Shown here: positions 34,372 through 47,400 of the stretch, piece by piece | Layout of the letters: each line of letters starts with the position of its first letter | How positions within the stretch are numbered: position 1 is the first letter of the stretch | DNA from: Cryptocoryne crispatula var. balansae | Taxonomy: Eukaryota; Streptophyta; Magnoliopsida; Alismatales; Araceae | Direction: 5' to 3' | Assembly: GCA_036172225.1 (NCBI GenBank) | Contig: CM069919.1 | Location: 24,491,971-24,555,970 of the forward strand | Length of the DNA stretch: 64,000 nt | Notes under the pieces: model-generated | Databases searched by the model: none | What the model was told of the DNA's origin: nothing | What the model saw: only the letters and a program-made list of their open reading frames with translations | Translations under genes and position numbers: made by a program

Positions 34372-34620
34372 AGTTCAGAATTTCAGCATTCTCCTGCACA
34401 AGAAGCTGTCCTCCGTGTACATTCTAGACTTGTAGAAGCAGGAGCTGAAAAGGGTGTTGTTTCGGCACGGCTTCTCGTTCCTTCTCAGCAAATAGGCTGT
34501 CTTTTGGGCAAAGGTGGTAATATTATTGCAGAAATGAGGAGAGTTACTGGTGCAAACATTCGGATTTTTCTGAAGGAGCATATACCAAAATGTGCCCAAC
34601 TCAACGATGAAGTTGTTCAG
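34372..34620 (+). CDS. Poly(KH) RNA-binding protein, exon 3 (KH4)
   Basis: 83 codons, phase 0. It completes KH3 with SPAQEAVLRVHSRLVEAG and carries most of KH4: SARLLVPSQQIGCLLGKGG (GKGG at protein residues 354-357), then VTGANIRIF and ending LNDEVVQ before the donor GTACCA at 34621. KH4 is therefore cut after its third strand; the closing helix and any KH5 and C-terminus must come from exon 4, which is not visible downstream within the window. Plant relatives usually have four or five KH domains, so this model is incomplete at its 3' end. Confidence 0.93.
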
Positions 34621-35163
34621 GTACCAGTGCTTTTTCTCCTTTTTGAGCTCTTAGTTGTCTATTACATCTATGCGATTCTGGCATCTTGTCTGTTGGTATT
34701 TTTTCTTTGTCAACAAGAAAACTTTTCTTGCTTATCTGATTATTAGCTCATTCACGTTTTTCAAGTTTTCCTGGGTGTCAGTTAAGATGTATCATTGACA
34801 AGTGATGAGATGGTTGTTTTCTTGCACCTCCTACCTACCTGAAGTCAATTGGGTTTCTGTTTCAGTCAATAATTAATTAATTAATCAATCATGATGCGGG
34901 CTCTTGACTTAATGTACTTGTTCAGCAACATTCATTGGGTGCATTGTTAATTTATTTTTGTTTTGTCTTTTTTGTTCTTGTTTTTTTATGTTTATGTTTC
35001 TATTTTTTATGTTTTTTTGTTGTCCATTTCTTTTTCAGTGTAACGTTCATTCTTCTTTTTTTCCTCCATTACTGTCTCATTATTTATTTCTCAGCCTGTT
35101 TTTCACTCTCTTATACTATTACGTATTAAAGATAGTGACATATGTTTAAGATAGTGTAAACAT
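34621..35163 (+). other. Start of intron 3, T-rich
   Basis: The GT donor is at 34621. A T-rich tract with TTTTATGTTTATG words spans 34950-35020. No acceptor followed by an ITG-type KH4 continuation is seen here or further on, so the intron appears to run out of the window. Confidence 0.6.
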
Positions 35164-35475
35164 TGTTGACACCAAATTTCTAAAAGAAGTTTGGGGATCT
35201 TTGAATCCTAATCAAATTCAGCATGATGATAGATGTCCAAGTCCTGCTTCAAGTCGGATGTTTAAGTCCTACTTGAAGTTGAATATCCAAATCCTACTTG
35301 AAGATGTATGTCTGAATCTTACTTGAAGTTGGATTTTCCAATCCCACCCAAATTCGGATTCCGAGTCCAAGTCAAATTCGGGTTTCTGAGTCCAAGTCAA
35401 ATTTGGATTTCCAAGTCTTACTCAAATGTGGATCCTGGCTCCAAGTCAAATTTAGATTCCGAATTCTACTCCAGG
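35164..35475 (+). mobile_element. LTR-like fragment with 26-28 bp tandem repeats
   Basis: Opens TGTTGACACCAAATTTC, a typical LTR start, followed by about ten units of the form GAAGTTGGATTTCCAAGTCC. The fragment stops where hAT-F begins at 35476. No partner LTR was found. Confidence 0.4.
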
Positions 35476-36489
35476 CATGGATTGCAAAATCATCTAATCG
35501 GATTGGAATCAGCCTATTTTAGAATTGAATCAGTTGATTTTGATCTGATTCCCGTTTGAATTACTGATTCTAGCCAGAATTTCGATGGAATTGGTTGAAT
35601 TGGCTTGAATCGGTCGAACCAACCAATTTGGCTGGGACAACTTAAGTCTCGGATCTGAGCTAATCTTTGGCCTGATTCGGGCCCAATATCGGTATGTTAT
35701 CGGCCATTTAAGGCTGATATCGGTCCCGGAGGGCTCACTATCCCGATTCCCACTTAGGACTTGTTGATTCTGGCATTCTATGTGGTGATTCCAGCGTCGA
35801 TCCTACTTATTCGATGGTGATTTAGGCAATCGGCATCAATTTTGGCGATCTAGGACCGATTTGGTCAATTCCAAGGCAACTTCCATAGCCGATTTTCGCC
35901 ATTTTGCATGCATTTCACATCTGAAGGGACTGGAACTACCTTGTAAAGGGTCATTCCAGTCCCCTTGCCCCAACAGCTCCCTATTCGGTCTTCCCCCCAT
36001 TGTGAATACCTTTTTTTGGGTTTGTTTAATACTTCATTTAATATTTTTAAGTTGCATAACTAGGTGCTTAAATGATAGAGCAAGGAGCCTCTGATGCACC
36101 GGTTTTCCGTCACATTGGGTGGGAGGATGGTCACATGATGGATATGGAGAAGAGGTTGCAGTACAAGTGGTGTGGGAAGCAAATAAATGGAGGAGTGTTT
36201 TGATTGAAACAACTCATAGGTGGGGTGGGTGGCAATGTGAAAAAAATGACAAGGTGTCTAGAGAGAGCAGTGAGGCTATGAGCACTTATTTGACAAGAAG
36301 AGCCTCGCAGAGAGAGATTTGGATTGAACAGAGAGATGAGTTGCATGATGAGCTAATGTGGAGAAGAGATGACCATTTGCCTACCTAGAAAGGATATTGG
36401 AAGAGAAGGGCTGCAACTGATCTCGAGAATGAGGATGACTTATCCACGGACTCTGAGCTGAGGAAAGTGAGGCATGCTAGTAAGCATGC
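35476..36489 (+). mobile_element. hAT-F: left end and N-terminal part of a hAT element
   Basis: The left terminus CATGGATTGCAAAATCATC matches the inverted repeat of the other hATs, and the next 400 bp are rich in AATCGGTCGAA-type words. At about 36096-36480 (+) a broken frame encodes the BED zinc finger (HIGWEDGH, then CKWCGKQINGGVF) and an acidic stretch ending RKVRHASKHAV. There the element is cut by LTR sequence at 36490. The rest of the transposase is missing here; 56540-57940 is a possible but unproven continuation. Confidence 0.7.
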
Positions 36490-37000
36490 TGTGAGAACCT
36501 CGTTTTATGTTTTTAAAACGATTTTTTAAGTTTGAAATATCGATGTCCAAACTTTCTAGAAAAAATAGGTGATAGTTTATAAAAATAGTAGATAGTCTGG
36601 GTGATATTGTAAAATTACTAGAAATGAGGTTCAGGTTCTGTGTAAATTTTGTTTTGACCCCTCACCGTCGGATGGTGCGAATATCTGACGTTAATTCCAT
36701 TGAGCAAATGCTTGGAGACTCTTGATTAGTTGTTATAGTGATCTGTCTATAGAGAGCACGCACATCCACATAACAAGAGGAACTCAAAAGGGCTTCGGCC
36801 TTCGGACTCGATGAGATGCGAGCAAATTTGTTTGAAGTTGTTAAAAATTGTTTTTTGTTGTTGTTGGGAGTTGTTTTTTTTGTTTGCTTTGGAATGTAAA
36901 TTTTAGTTTTGAGTTTGATTCTCCAATTTTTCAATCTTCAACCAATTTCTTCTCCAATTTGTTTGTTTGCTCACGAAGTGTAATTTTTTTTGTTTTTTGT
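36490..37000 (-). mobile_element. LTR end fragment (same family as the solo LTR)
   Basis: Starts TGTGAGAACCTCG at 36490 and, read on the minus strand, contains the conserved module with CGTCGGAT...ATCTGACG (36666-36690), preceded by an A-rich tract. It corresponds to the last 0.5 kb of the LTR at 17532-20734. Its 5' part has been lost at the junction with hAT-B. A CTCCAATTTTTCAATCTTCA stretch is duplicated across the junction (36922 and 37028). Confidence 0.65.
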
Positions 37001-37009
37001 TTATTATAA

Positions 37010-37652
37010 TGGCAGTAGACAACCTTCTCCAATTTTTCAATCTTCAATCAATTTCTTCTCTTCGTGTGAATGAGGATAAAGATGCTTCAATTCCTCTTGC
37101 ATTGGGATGAGGAAGTGCTCTGATTTAGCACTCGAATTGCAACGGATATCAATGGATTCCAACTAGTTCTGTTTGTCACCATAATCCACCACTCAGCTGT
37201 AAAGAAGATAAGAAATACAAGCATTAGTGGCTTATTAAAAATTTCTTACAGCAATCTTTGATATGTTTTAAAGTTATTTGGATAAGTCAGCTTACTAGGA
37301 GAAACCTTGTTATGTAAGTACTGTAAATCAAGATCCTCATAGACTCCAATCTTATGCCTGTATTAAGTTATCTGAAAGACTAAAATAAAGCAGTTAAGTC
37401 CATTGCTTTTTATAAAGTTCAAAACTTACTAAGATGGTAAGAAGTACTCACTTCAACCTCAGCGGATGTTCTGTCTTCCTGAGTCTTACAAAGCCGCTTA
37501 ATAACTGATAGTGTGCCTGATAGTACCTCACCATCATTGCACACTTCCCCACTGTATTGTTTCATTGGGTTCAAGTACCCTATAACGGCGTTAACACTAA
37601 TTTAGTATGAAAGTGGAAAAGAATACAAGTTCTTATATACAACACATTAAAG
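37010..37652 (-). pseudogene. hAT-B: transposase C-terminal part, left piece
   Basis: The complement of 37028-37130 reads as the hAT dimerisation domain (LIHTKRRN, LEKVVYCHYN). The stretch to 37640 aligns with 45210-45800 of hAT-C, including its intron-like parts. The element is interrupted at 37653 by hAT-A and resumes at 41762. It has stops and indels throughout. Confidence 0.75.
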
Positions 37653-40600
37653 CCAGGAAGCGGGGGTCGGGGGTTGCGACTGGGTAGGTCGGCCCGACCC
37701 GGTCCGACCGGGTTGCGACCCCCAATTTTTTTTGAAAAATAAAAAAATTTAAGAAAAATCTGAAAAATATAAAAATATAAAAAAATGTGAAAAAATGACA
37801 ATTTAAATAAATAATTTATGAATTTCATTCAAATGTGACATGTTTTACATTTTGTAGGTAGTTTATATACTCTCCCATGTCATTTGGGTTGGGTATAAAA
37901 CTTGATACATGTATACATGACAATTATATTCATCAGTTCCTTGGGAAACCATTCTAAGACTTGATCTAAATGAGTCACCATAGCTATTGTAGCCATAGCT
38001 CGATTGGATCGAAGTGTTTGATGACTCCACATAATTCATTCTATAATGCTCTTGGCCATATGCAGGGAACCAAGAGCCTTGGAATGAATCATATGCATAG
38101 CTGAAGGCATCATGGTATTCTTTTTCAGCTCCATGGGTACGGTGAGCTCCTCCACGTTGCGATCTTGTACCATGATCGACGTCTTTGGTCGCATGAGTGT
38201 ATTGCTTCTCGCTGGTAAAGCATAGAGACGTAGGAGATATAGGAGGATCTGGGGTCCCTTGCATTTGTGAAGCGATGGCGCCCTCGTATCCAGCTCCACT
38301 GTTGATGCTACTCTTTGACTAAGAATCCTGAGATGTTTGGTACTGCACTCAAATGTTTGGCTCCGACGTATCTTCTCGATCATGCTCAACTGTATCTGCA
38401 TCTGTAATATCAAGAGGTTCAGTCATAATTTGTTTACCTTTTCTTTTACTTTGCGTACCTCGACTAGTTCTTTCTCCAATCCTCTGTTGCTTTGCTAGGG
38501 AGGGAGGATCTGAAATTCTTTGGCCAAAGGGATATCATCGAGCACTCCTTCGGCCCATTCTCGGTCTTCCGGGTTGAACTCCGGTTCTCTCAACCCTTCT
38601 TGGTCGTTGACCCAAGCTTCTAAGGAGTTTTTCTCGTAGAAGATTTGATCCAAATCGATGTCATCTTCAATTGACTGCTCCTCGACCTGACGTCCGCCGC
38701 CTGTGATATCTAGCTCTTTTGTTCTATCTGATTCTATTTCATTCTTTCTAGATTCTTCAACTTTAACCTCATGTTGTAGTGATAATACACAAGGTCTTCG
38801 AGTCTCTTTGATGTCAACTTGTTCCTATGCTTCGTGTGAATCAAGCTGAATGTAGACCAATTTCTCTTACAACTTGAAGCCGAAGTGGTTTGGCTTAAGA
38901 TCCTGATGGCTACATCCGCCAAGTCCTCGTACCCTGGTACTTTGCCATGGTCTATCCATCAATCAGTTGCATAAATTGAATGTGTTACATTATTATATTG
39001 TACATTTTGATTAACTAAGTAACTGTTGAAAAATAATGCTCGTACCAAAGTGAAATGACTGCATTCGGTAATCGTACATTTTGTTGCAAACGATAATAGC
39101 CCGGTCGTCGTCACCGAACATCCGTTGGATGACGCTTTTCACGTCATCTAGTAGGTCGTTAGTTGCTTTGAAATGTGGACTGTAACAATACCTTGGGTTG
39201 AAAAAGTAACATACGAATTAAATAATATTAGTAAACAATTTATATGCTTGGACAATGTAAAAAAAGGTTAGTAAATGACTAACAAAATATACTTGCTGCA
39301 TGTATGGGTTGATGTAATGTACGTTCGCAATGACGGTCTATGATGTCCCACCACTTGGCGAAGTTAGACACTATCTTCGAGATTTTATCTTTTGCTGTTT
39401 CAATTACATCATAGAAATATCCCATGTCTGTTTTCCTATCTCCGTTAACTATCTTTAATATCTTAACTATGGGTTGGACCATGTTTAACGTCTTCTTTAC
39501 AACCTTTCAAAAATCTCCACTCTCTATTGTCTCATCTACTTTTCTCTCCTTTCTCTTATTCGATGAGTTACATCTAGCTATCCAACTACCCAACCTGGTG
39601 AAATTACCATCTGAGTTAGAGCTCTGTTATGACTCGATAAACTTTCTAGCGAAATGTAGTGGGAGACAAATCGGGTTGCCCCGGGCCGTAGCAACTCTCG
39701 GCCCTTGGTATGTTCCATCGTAAGTGTAAGGATGAACTCATGGTTGTAAATAAAAGAAAAAAATAAACTGAGCTAACTTAACTACTCTGTCTATTTGAGG
39801 ATCTTTGCATATATCTTTCAACATTAAGTCTAAGGAGTGGGCGAAACAAGGTGTTCAATGCAGCTTTGATCTTTTAACCATCAGTATCTGTCCGGCTAAT
39901 TAATATGCGGCCGTGTTGTCTGTGATTACTTGAACTATTCGGTTCTCTCTTATTTCTTTTATTACTCCATCAATCAATTAGTAAAGATACTATGCATTTT
40001 TTACCTGTCCCGATGCGTCGACCGACTTCTAAAAGACCGTGCCAGCTTGACTGTATACTAAGAAATTGATCATCGTCTTCCTAATTATACTTGTTAAGTA
40101 TGAGATATTAACTAAGTTATATTATAAAGAATATTTATGCATATAATAGAAATAACTATAAACAAATTTACTTACCGGTCCATCTGTCGGTCATTAATGT
40201 GCAACCTCTTTCCTCCCAGATGCGTTCAAATGAAGCCACATATTTCTTTATATCTTGTACATCCATGGGGAAAATATACATTGTATATCTCCTTTTGGTT
40301 TGACCCAAACACTCCTTTCTCGACATCTGCGATCGTATCAATCATGTTCTCGTAGTACGGTTTTTTCACAGCATTTACTAGTATGCTGTGGTGAAAGAAC
40401 CACCTTGATGTTGCTCGGCCAATTCTTTCCTTGCACAACTTGAGGTTCTTCATTGCCATCGTGATTGTGCTTTGACGTTGTCGTGATCTGGTGATGATGG
40501 GATCCACGAGACCTACTGTCGGGTCATCATCTTGGGTCAGATCATGAATTTCATCTCGTGGTTGGTTGTTAGATCCTCTTCCACTTTCTCGACTGCTCCC

Positions 40601-41761
40601 ACTTCCCGACCCTTGATCCATCATTCGGCTGGTGTGTCTATATAACTCTTCGTCGGTGAAAGAACTTCGACTTGCTTCCATTTCCCGTAAGAGGTCATCT
40701 ATTTAAGAAATATTTAACTGCTTAATGATCAATAAAATATGAGTGAACTACTTTTATGAGTAATGCAAACATACTGTTATCGTAGTCTTCGTCTCGGAAA
40801 ATATCCGGTCTTTTCTTGTCTGGTTCCGTAAATGTGCACGGAATATCTCGTCGGTTGTGACAATTCTTCCCGAACAGTCTCCTTACGTAGTTTGCTAGTT
40901 CCCTTCGCTTGTAGATGTCTATGAAATTGAGCTTTTATCTCCAGTGGAGTCCGTGTGCAAGGAAGAACATTGCTCTTCATGTCTGCAAGATGAAATTTCA
41001 AACGGTAAATACCATCGAATATAACTTTGTCACAACATTTACATTGCACTTTTCTCTCCGCCATGGAGATCAAGTTGTAATATAACCAAGCCGGATCACT
41101 CTAGCTCGCGCCGGTAGTTTGAGTTATTAGTACTAATAAGTAACTAATAAAACAATTAAGTAATTAATGAAATATTGTGTAAATTACTTAAATATCTAAT
41201 TAACTTGACTAAATAACTATTAACTATTTAATACTAAAATAATAGTGAAATAACTAATTAAGTCATTAATTAAGTAATTAGCAACTTAACTAAGTAAATG
41301 ATGAACTAGTTAATAAACTAGTTGAATATCTAATTACATAAGTAAGCAGTAACTAATTATGAACTAATAAACTAATTTAAACAAATAAAAGAAACAAATA
41401 TTTAATGAACTAATGAAGTAATTAAGGAAAGAAGAGAGCAAAAATTGAGAGCCAAAAATTGAGAGTCAAGAGCATTTGTGAGTAAGAGTGAGTTGTGAGG
41501 AGAATGAGAGCCCCTTAGGGGCCTTAAATAGCCCCCAAGGGGCTGTATAGGAGGGGGGCTAAACTCCCCCTCAGCTGTTGGCAACGGTTGTAGGTAGGGT
41601 CGCGCGACCCCGCCAGCGAGTCTGTGGGGTGCACGACCTGGTTGCGACTTCGGGATCCGGCCAACGGGTCGGGCCAACCAGGTCACGACCGGGCCGGTCG
41701 TGACCATTTCCGACCGGGTCAGGCCCAGGTTGCAACCCGGGTCTCGACTCGGATTTTCATG
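37653..41761 (-). mobile_element. hAT-A: hAT transposon inserted in hAT-B
   Basis: A 4109-bp element flanked by CATTAAAG (37645-37652) and GATTAAAG (41762-41769), the same 8-bp duplication with one change. Outside these, 37028-37640 and 41790-42110 line up as one uninterrupted hAT-B, which proves the insertion. Both ends carry GGGTCGCGACCC-type palindromic repeats (37655-37725 and 41580-41760). Between the right end and the gene are GC hairpins such as TAGCCCCCAAGGGGCT near 41530. The transposase runs on the minus strand. Confidence 0.87.
37860..41075 (-). pseudogene. hAT-A transposase (introns, broken)
   Basis: Minus-strand gene pieces in order from the 5' side: BED zinc finger (40777-41073: CKCC, then KFHLADMKSNVLPC), a Gly/Ser/Arg linker with HDLTQDDD and CKERIGRATSRWFFHH (40226-40681), DUF659 (about 39800-40200), a helical part (39279-39482: VQPIVKILKIVNGDRKTDMG), FNPRYCYSP/KMYDYRM (about 39060-39200), the hAT dimerisation domain with WSTFSLIHTKHRNK (38734-38922), and a Tyr/Ser-rich tail (37863-38264). 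Introns separate the blocks. Stops within DUF659 and elsewhere indicate a dead copy, but it is far better kept than hAT-B. Confidence 0.85.
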
Positions 41762-42112
41762 GATTAAAGTATACATGCAACATGAATATCGTGGTGTAGT
41801 ATTTTGTCCCATCTGTTGTCTATCACCTTTCACCACTTTTTATAACCATTCAGATGCTTTTCGTTAATCTTCATTTTTGCTTTTTCCATAGCAGATATCC
41901 TATTTGATTTTTATCATTTGAATCCACCAACCTAAGCACTTGTACTGTACTGAGGGTTCTGTGACAGACAGGTAGTATTGCACATTTTCCCACCACTTGT
42001 TGTCCTCTACTAGCTGTTCCATCTTCAACAATACTTCATACTGATCTAAGGAGCTCCTTTAGGTATCCATGTGGTTTTGATAAGCAGTGGAAAAGATGAA
42101 CCTCTTCAGGTT
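41762..42112 (-). pseudogene. hAT-B: transposase, right piece
   Basis: Aligns with 45890-46215 of hAT-C, for example GGTGTAGTATTTTGTCCCAT against GGTGTAGGGTTTTGTCCCAT and the ATTTGAATCCACCAACCTAA block shared by both. Similarity ends near 42112 where pararetroviral sequence begins. Confidence 0.75.
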
Positions 42113-43513
42113 AGTCTTTTATATGTAAAACGTCTTTACGAGGAGGGAATCTATTACCAAAATTCTTGTTCTATTCAAGGGTTTGTGGGCCCATTAGATA
42201 AGATGGAATATATTGAGAACCTCGTGGGAGAAGCAGAAAAATTAACCTGGATCCAATGACGAACAGTTTTTCCAGATGAATATTAACAACTGCGTACAAC
42301 GGCTGAAGGAAGAAATGGCACTCAGAATATTATATCTCAAATCAGAAGAATTTTTGTATTAGAATATCCATTTCAAGGCTCAACTCTTATTCAAGAAGAA
42401 GCATACTGAGACTTGGAAAATTTCTCCTACACAAATTTGAAGGACATCATCGAGTTCCTTAACGATTACCTAAAAATAGCGGCCAAAACAGGTAGAATGT
42501 TCATTTCTCCTAAATTATTTGAAAAATTATGATCCAAAATGCCAGGTGATCTTGGGACAAGGATAAAAGCAGCCTCCTGAATTATCATTGAAACAGATGC
42601 TTGTATGGAAGGATGGAAAGGAATATGCAAATGGAAAAAAGAAAAATATGACTTTAAAAATACAGAGAAAATCTGTGCACATGCAAGTGGAAAATTCAGT
42701 CCACCAAAAGCCACCATTGATGTAGAGATTCATATAGTAATGAATAGTTTGAATATTTTCAAAATATATTATCTTGACAAACCAGAAATTACTATTAGAA
42801 CAGAGTGCCAGACTATAGTTACTTTCTTCAACAAATCAGCACAAAACAAGCCATCAAGAGTTCGATGGATAACTTTCACAGATTTCATAATGGGTCTTGG
42901 CATTTTGGTTGGCTTCCAACATGTATCCGGTAAGGATAACACTTTAGTTGACTCGTTATCACGACTTGTTTGTAGCCTAATCTAGGAACCACAATGGGAA
43001 GTTCACACAACTCTGGATTATTTGGAGCAAGCTTTAATAGAGGTCACGAGAAAACCCAATCTCCATATGGAAGCCAAATTGAAGAACCTTATGCAAAAAA
43101 TGAGCAATACAAAGATTCCTTTACAATTACCAATTTTAAAATCACAAATGAAGGAATCACTCTGGATAAACTTGAAGAAGGAAAGGAAGAAAGAAAAAGA
43201 ATCCAAAGAGAAGCATGCGACGACGTCCGCATAAGCCTAGACGTCTTGGTGAAGAATGGACAACTCAAAGAAGAGCAATTCAAACTATGGAGCACTCGTG
43301 ACAACTTGGAATGACATCACCCCACTCATAGTCCTCCAAAATGAAGAACTAAAGACAACCGTAGCTTAGCTTTAATAAAGTAGATTCTCACAAAGATTGA
43401 GCACTACTCTGTTTGAAGCTATGGTGGGCCCAATCTCACAACAAGGTAGGCATGCCTTATACGCAAAGTATCTTCCTTTTATGTTTTGACTGGCATGTCT
43501 TAGATGCTGTAAC
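42113..43513 (+). mobile_element. Endogenous pararetrovirus fragment (Caulimoviridae, badnavirus-like)
   Basis: A piece of a plant DNA virus genome fixed in the host. The best part is the RNase H domain in the frame 42580-42985, with its first catalytic aspartate in ETDACMEGW, a conserved glutamate region (DVEIHIVMNSL) and a C-terminal GKDNTLVDSLSRL. A TAG at 42982-42984 ends it; the frame then continues as a lysine-rich tail to about 43320. Upstream pieces (42113-42480) are broken by stops and may come from another part of the polyprotein, so the copy is rearranged. No complete viral gene is present. Confidence 0.78.
42580..42985 (+). pseudogene. Pararetroviral RNase H remnant
   Basis: RNase H portion of the viral reverse transcriptase polyprotein, which in the virus degrades RNA in RNA-DNA hybrids. 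The open stretch is uninterrupted for about 130 codons, but the RT palm that should precede it is absent and a stop follows directly. It sits between a truncated hAT-B and the left end of hAT-D. Confidence 0.78.
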
Positions 43514-43743
43514 CATGGTTTGCCGGGTCGCGACCCGGCCCCGACCCGGTCGGGTTTACTCCCGACCGGCCCGGTCGCGACCCGGCCGGGCCGACTCTCC
43601 CGGCCGGGTCGCGGGGTCGCGGGTGCGTCGCGCGAGTCGCGCGACCCACCCGATCGGGTCGCGCGAGCCCGGCCGGCGGTCACGCGATCGTGACCGTTCC
43701 GCCGCACCGATCATCGACCGTCGATAGTGCCGGGGGGCCGCAG
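43514..43743 (+). mobile_element. hAT-D: left end
   Basis: The terminus CATGGTTTGCCGGGTCGCG is followed by 200 bp of overlapping GGGTCGCGACCC-type palindromes, the same end class as hAT-A. It is cut at 43743 by hAT-C, whose duplicated GGCCGCAG also appears at 50963. The continuation at 50971 carries the same GC-hairpin leader as hAT-A. Confidence 0.72.
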
Positions 43744-44499
43744 AGGATCGCCGGGATCGGGATCGGATCCCCGGATCGGTGGGGTCCGATCCGATCCGGA
43801 TCGGATCGGATCGGACCGATCCAGCCGATTCCAATGGAGCGACCGATCCGTAATCGGTCCGGATCGTTTTTTTTTTTGCTTTTCGAAAAAATATGGAAAA
43901 ATCGCCAAAACTCAATAAAAATACATAGGACTCGGGAAAAATGTGAAAAAATATAGGGAACACTCATTCATATAACAAATTAACAATCAATCATATAGAA
44001 CACATATCACCCCCAATCACACAATAGACACATCACGCATCAAATAAGATACATGTTTTTACCAAACAAACAACCATACCCAACTCCCCAAATTGTCCCA
44101 CACATTCTTCTTACCACTCATATTACATTCCGTGAAATAAACAAAGTAATACATTATACATATGCATCACCATCAACTATGGTAACGTCCGGAGTAGGAT
44201 GGATCTGGATCTGGATCTCTGTCCTGGTCATTCGATTTTCGCAAATCTCCACGTTGATTAGGGTCGGTCATAATCGGGCCCGTATCCATAAGAAAATAAA
44301 GACCGGGCCGTCGGTAAACTCATAAACTCCCCGATCGGCCGGAGGTGGAAGTAAAAAAGATGGTGGAGGTGGATAGCCGGGCTGTTGTCACCGTCCGGGC
44401 TCTGGACAGGAAGATGCAAACTCGTCAAAAGCATTCAACCTCGCTCGGCGTCCGGCCCTCGCCACTCGAACACGAGTGTCTTTTATCACTCAAATCATC

Positions 44500-47400
44500 T
44501 GGACTCGCTCCACTCGTCCGAGCACTACTAGTAGAGCCACCCTCGCCTCCGCCACCCCCACCACCTCCACCTCCACCCCCGTACGCCGTTGTTGTGTGGG
44601 TGGCACAAATTCTTCTTCGTCTCGTCGATGAAGGTGGGAGCGGTCTCGGTGTCGAGAGATGATGTCGCCGTTTGATACTTATCTTCTTCCTCTTGATGTA
44701 GGATCTCCTTGACTTGCTTCGTGAAGGTAAGCATGCTTTCTTTAAAGCCCCAAATAATCCACCCGCCTTGGTGGTGGTGGTGGTAGAAGGACCCGAAACC
44801 GGAATCCGAGCCGGAGGTCAGAAGCGGCCGGGGCGGAGCCGGATGTCTCTCCTGAGAAGCGCGTAGTCCGGGTGGATCGGGAAGTGGAGGGCTGAGCCGC
44901 GGAACTTGACTTTCTTTCAACTTCTCGCATGTCTTCATCCTCACCAACAACGCTCGTCAAGCTCTCCTTCGGCCTACGTGATCCGTCGTTCGGGTCGAAC
45001 TCCTCTCTCCTCGGCATCCTTGTCTTCCACCCCACGCCGCAAGTGGATGTTCTTCTTGGAATAGATATTCCAAATCCACATCCGCCTGGGACAAACCCTG
45101 AGTAGCTTGGGCCTGTGCTCTTTCTTGGTACAATCCACCTGCAAACTGTGCAAATCTCTGCTCCGATGTCTTCTGCCTATCTTTGATATTCTTTATCCTC
45201 AGCCCCTCATTGTAATAGCGAGTAGACAAGCTTCTCCAATCTTTCGTCTTCAACCTATTTCTCCTCTTCGTATGAATAAGGTTCAAGGTGCTCCAATTTC
45301 TCTCGCACTGGGATGACGATGTGCTCTGACTTAGCACCCGAATCGCAACGGCAGCCAGTGGATTCCATCCAGTTCTGTTTGTCACCATAATCCACCACTC
45401 GGTGTAATCGTAAAGAAGACAATTACACGTAAATCGATAACGTTATGTAAAAAAAAAATCAATTAACGAAAGAGTCGTTAATTCGGGTAAGCATATTACT
45501 AGGGGGACCCTATCGTGCGAGTACCGCAATCTGGATCCCCGTACACCCCAATGCGCTCGTACGAAGTCATCCGAAAACACAAACTAAAGCAATTATCTTC
45601 GCGTCTTGAGATAAAGTTAATAGTTTAAGTAATATGAAACGGAGTACTTACTTTAACCTCAGCGTACGTTCCGTCTTCTTGGGTCTTACATAGTCGGTTA
45701 ATTACAGATAGTGTGCGATAATACTTCACCATCATTACATACTTGGCACCATACTCTGTATCCTTGGGTTCAAGAAATACCCTGTACCAACCTTATTACT
45801 CCTTTAGTTTAAAGACAGTGGGGGTAATACACAAAATATAACTTGTAATCATTATCATATTCCACTACTAAATTATACTCCGTAGCACTTAATGTCGCGG
45901 TGTAGGGTTTTGTCCCATCTCGTTGTCAATCACCTTCCACCACTTTTGTAACCTCGACGCTTCTCTTTAATTTTCAACTTAGCTTTATCCATAAGCATCA
46001 TACGTGCTATCCGATTTTCGTCATTTGAATCCACCAACCTAAGTACCGCACCAAAGGTTCTAATGACAGTACAAATAGTACGCACCTTCTCCCACCACCT
46101 CGTTATCTTCTATCGACCGCTTTCCATCTTTAAGCAGATTATCTCGTATTGATCCAAGGAGCTCACGTATGTATCCATGTACTCACCGATAAGCGAGTGG
46201 AGAGAATGAACCTTTTTAAACTAGCCTCTGCACTATGGCTCTCTAATGCAATAAAATGAGTGGCAAATTCTTGTGGGACCCGGTCCGATCAATCATGACC
46301 ATCGCGTGTCTTGCCTCATAATATGTAAAAGTCGTGGATGGCCATAGATAAATGAGGTGATAAGTTGTCCTCGTCGACCAAGGACTTGATGACAAGCATC
46401 CCTACCAATATCTTCTAACATCGAGTCAATAGAATGCGCGCACAGGGCACCCAAAATAAGCGAGGTCGAGCCTCCATTAGCTTCTTTCCCGTGCTGACCT
46501 TATATGAGGCCTCATTGTGCGGCGACAAAGTGCGCACAATGTTGGCCTCCCTATCTAAATCCACCACATTGTTCATCAAGCCAACGAATCAGCATTTTTC
46601 ACTCCGGCACGATGCATCAACCGACCATAAATACGGTGCCCTCGAACAATACACAAGGAAGTTTATAAGTGACCTCCTTGTGATTCCGGTCCATCCATCG
46701 CACATTACTGTGCACCCCTCTCCTTCCGTATGGTTTTGAATCCATCTATCCACGAGGTCAACTCATCGACCTCCTCATCCAAGCCCGTTTCATATATATA
46801 CTTTGATGTAGGGGCTTTCAACCCCCGGCCCTCACCAATCGCATCAACCATAGTCCGGAAATATGGAATCGGTGGCGTACGTGCCGGGACACCTACAAAT
46901 TCAAAAACAAGATAAGGGAAAAGAGAGGGTTGTTAATAATAGCTAACCTAATAAGAAATTCATATCGACAAGCAATGCTAACCACAACTTCAACAAATCT
47001 TTACCTCGCATGTAGAAAGAACTTGACCGTATGCTTAAGGGCTTTCTTTCTTGCCCGATCGATGCCTTCACCCCTTTAAATGCTTGTTTTATCCCCCCCT
47101 CGACCTCTACCACTCTCCCCATACATGGCGGTGTCTCCTCGGCATCGGCCGAACGAATGTGTCCTCCGAATTTCGGGCTCTCGAACGAGGCCTTGTCCTC
47201 GCCCCCGCGTCGGATCGTCCAGGCGAACCTCTCGCTCCTCGTCTTCGTTCCTCGTCCTCACGGGCCTCGAGCCCCTACTCTCACCGAATGCCTCTCCTAA
47301 CCTCGGGCATCTTCCTCATCCGATGAAGACGTGGAGAATCAACTTGGACCATTTCGTATGGCCGGCCCTTTCCCTTTCTTGCCACTTTTCGGCCGATAAG

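Noticed and set aside
35164..36489. Exon 4 of the KH gene
   Set aside because: No acceptor followed by a KH4 closing helix was found; the coding-like pieces here are a hAT BED finger.
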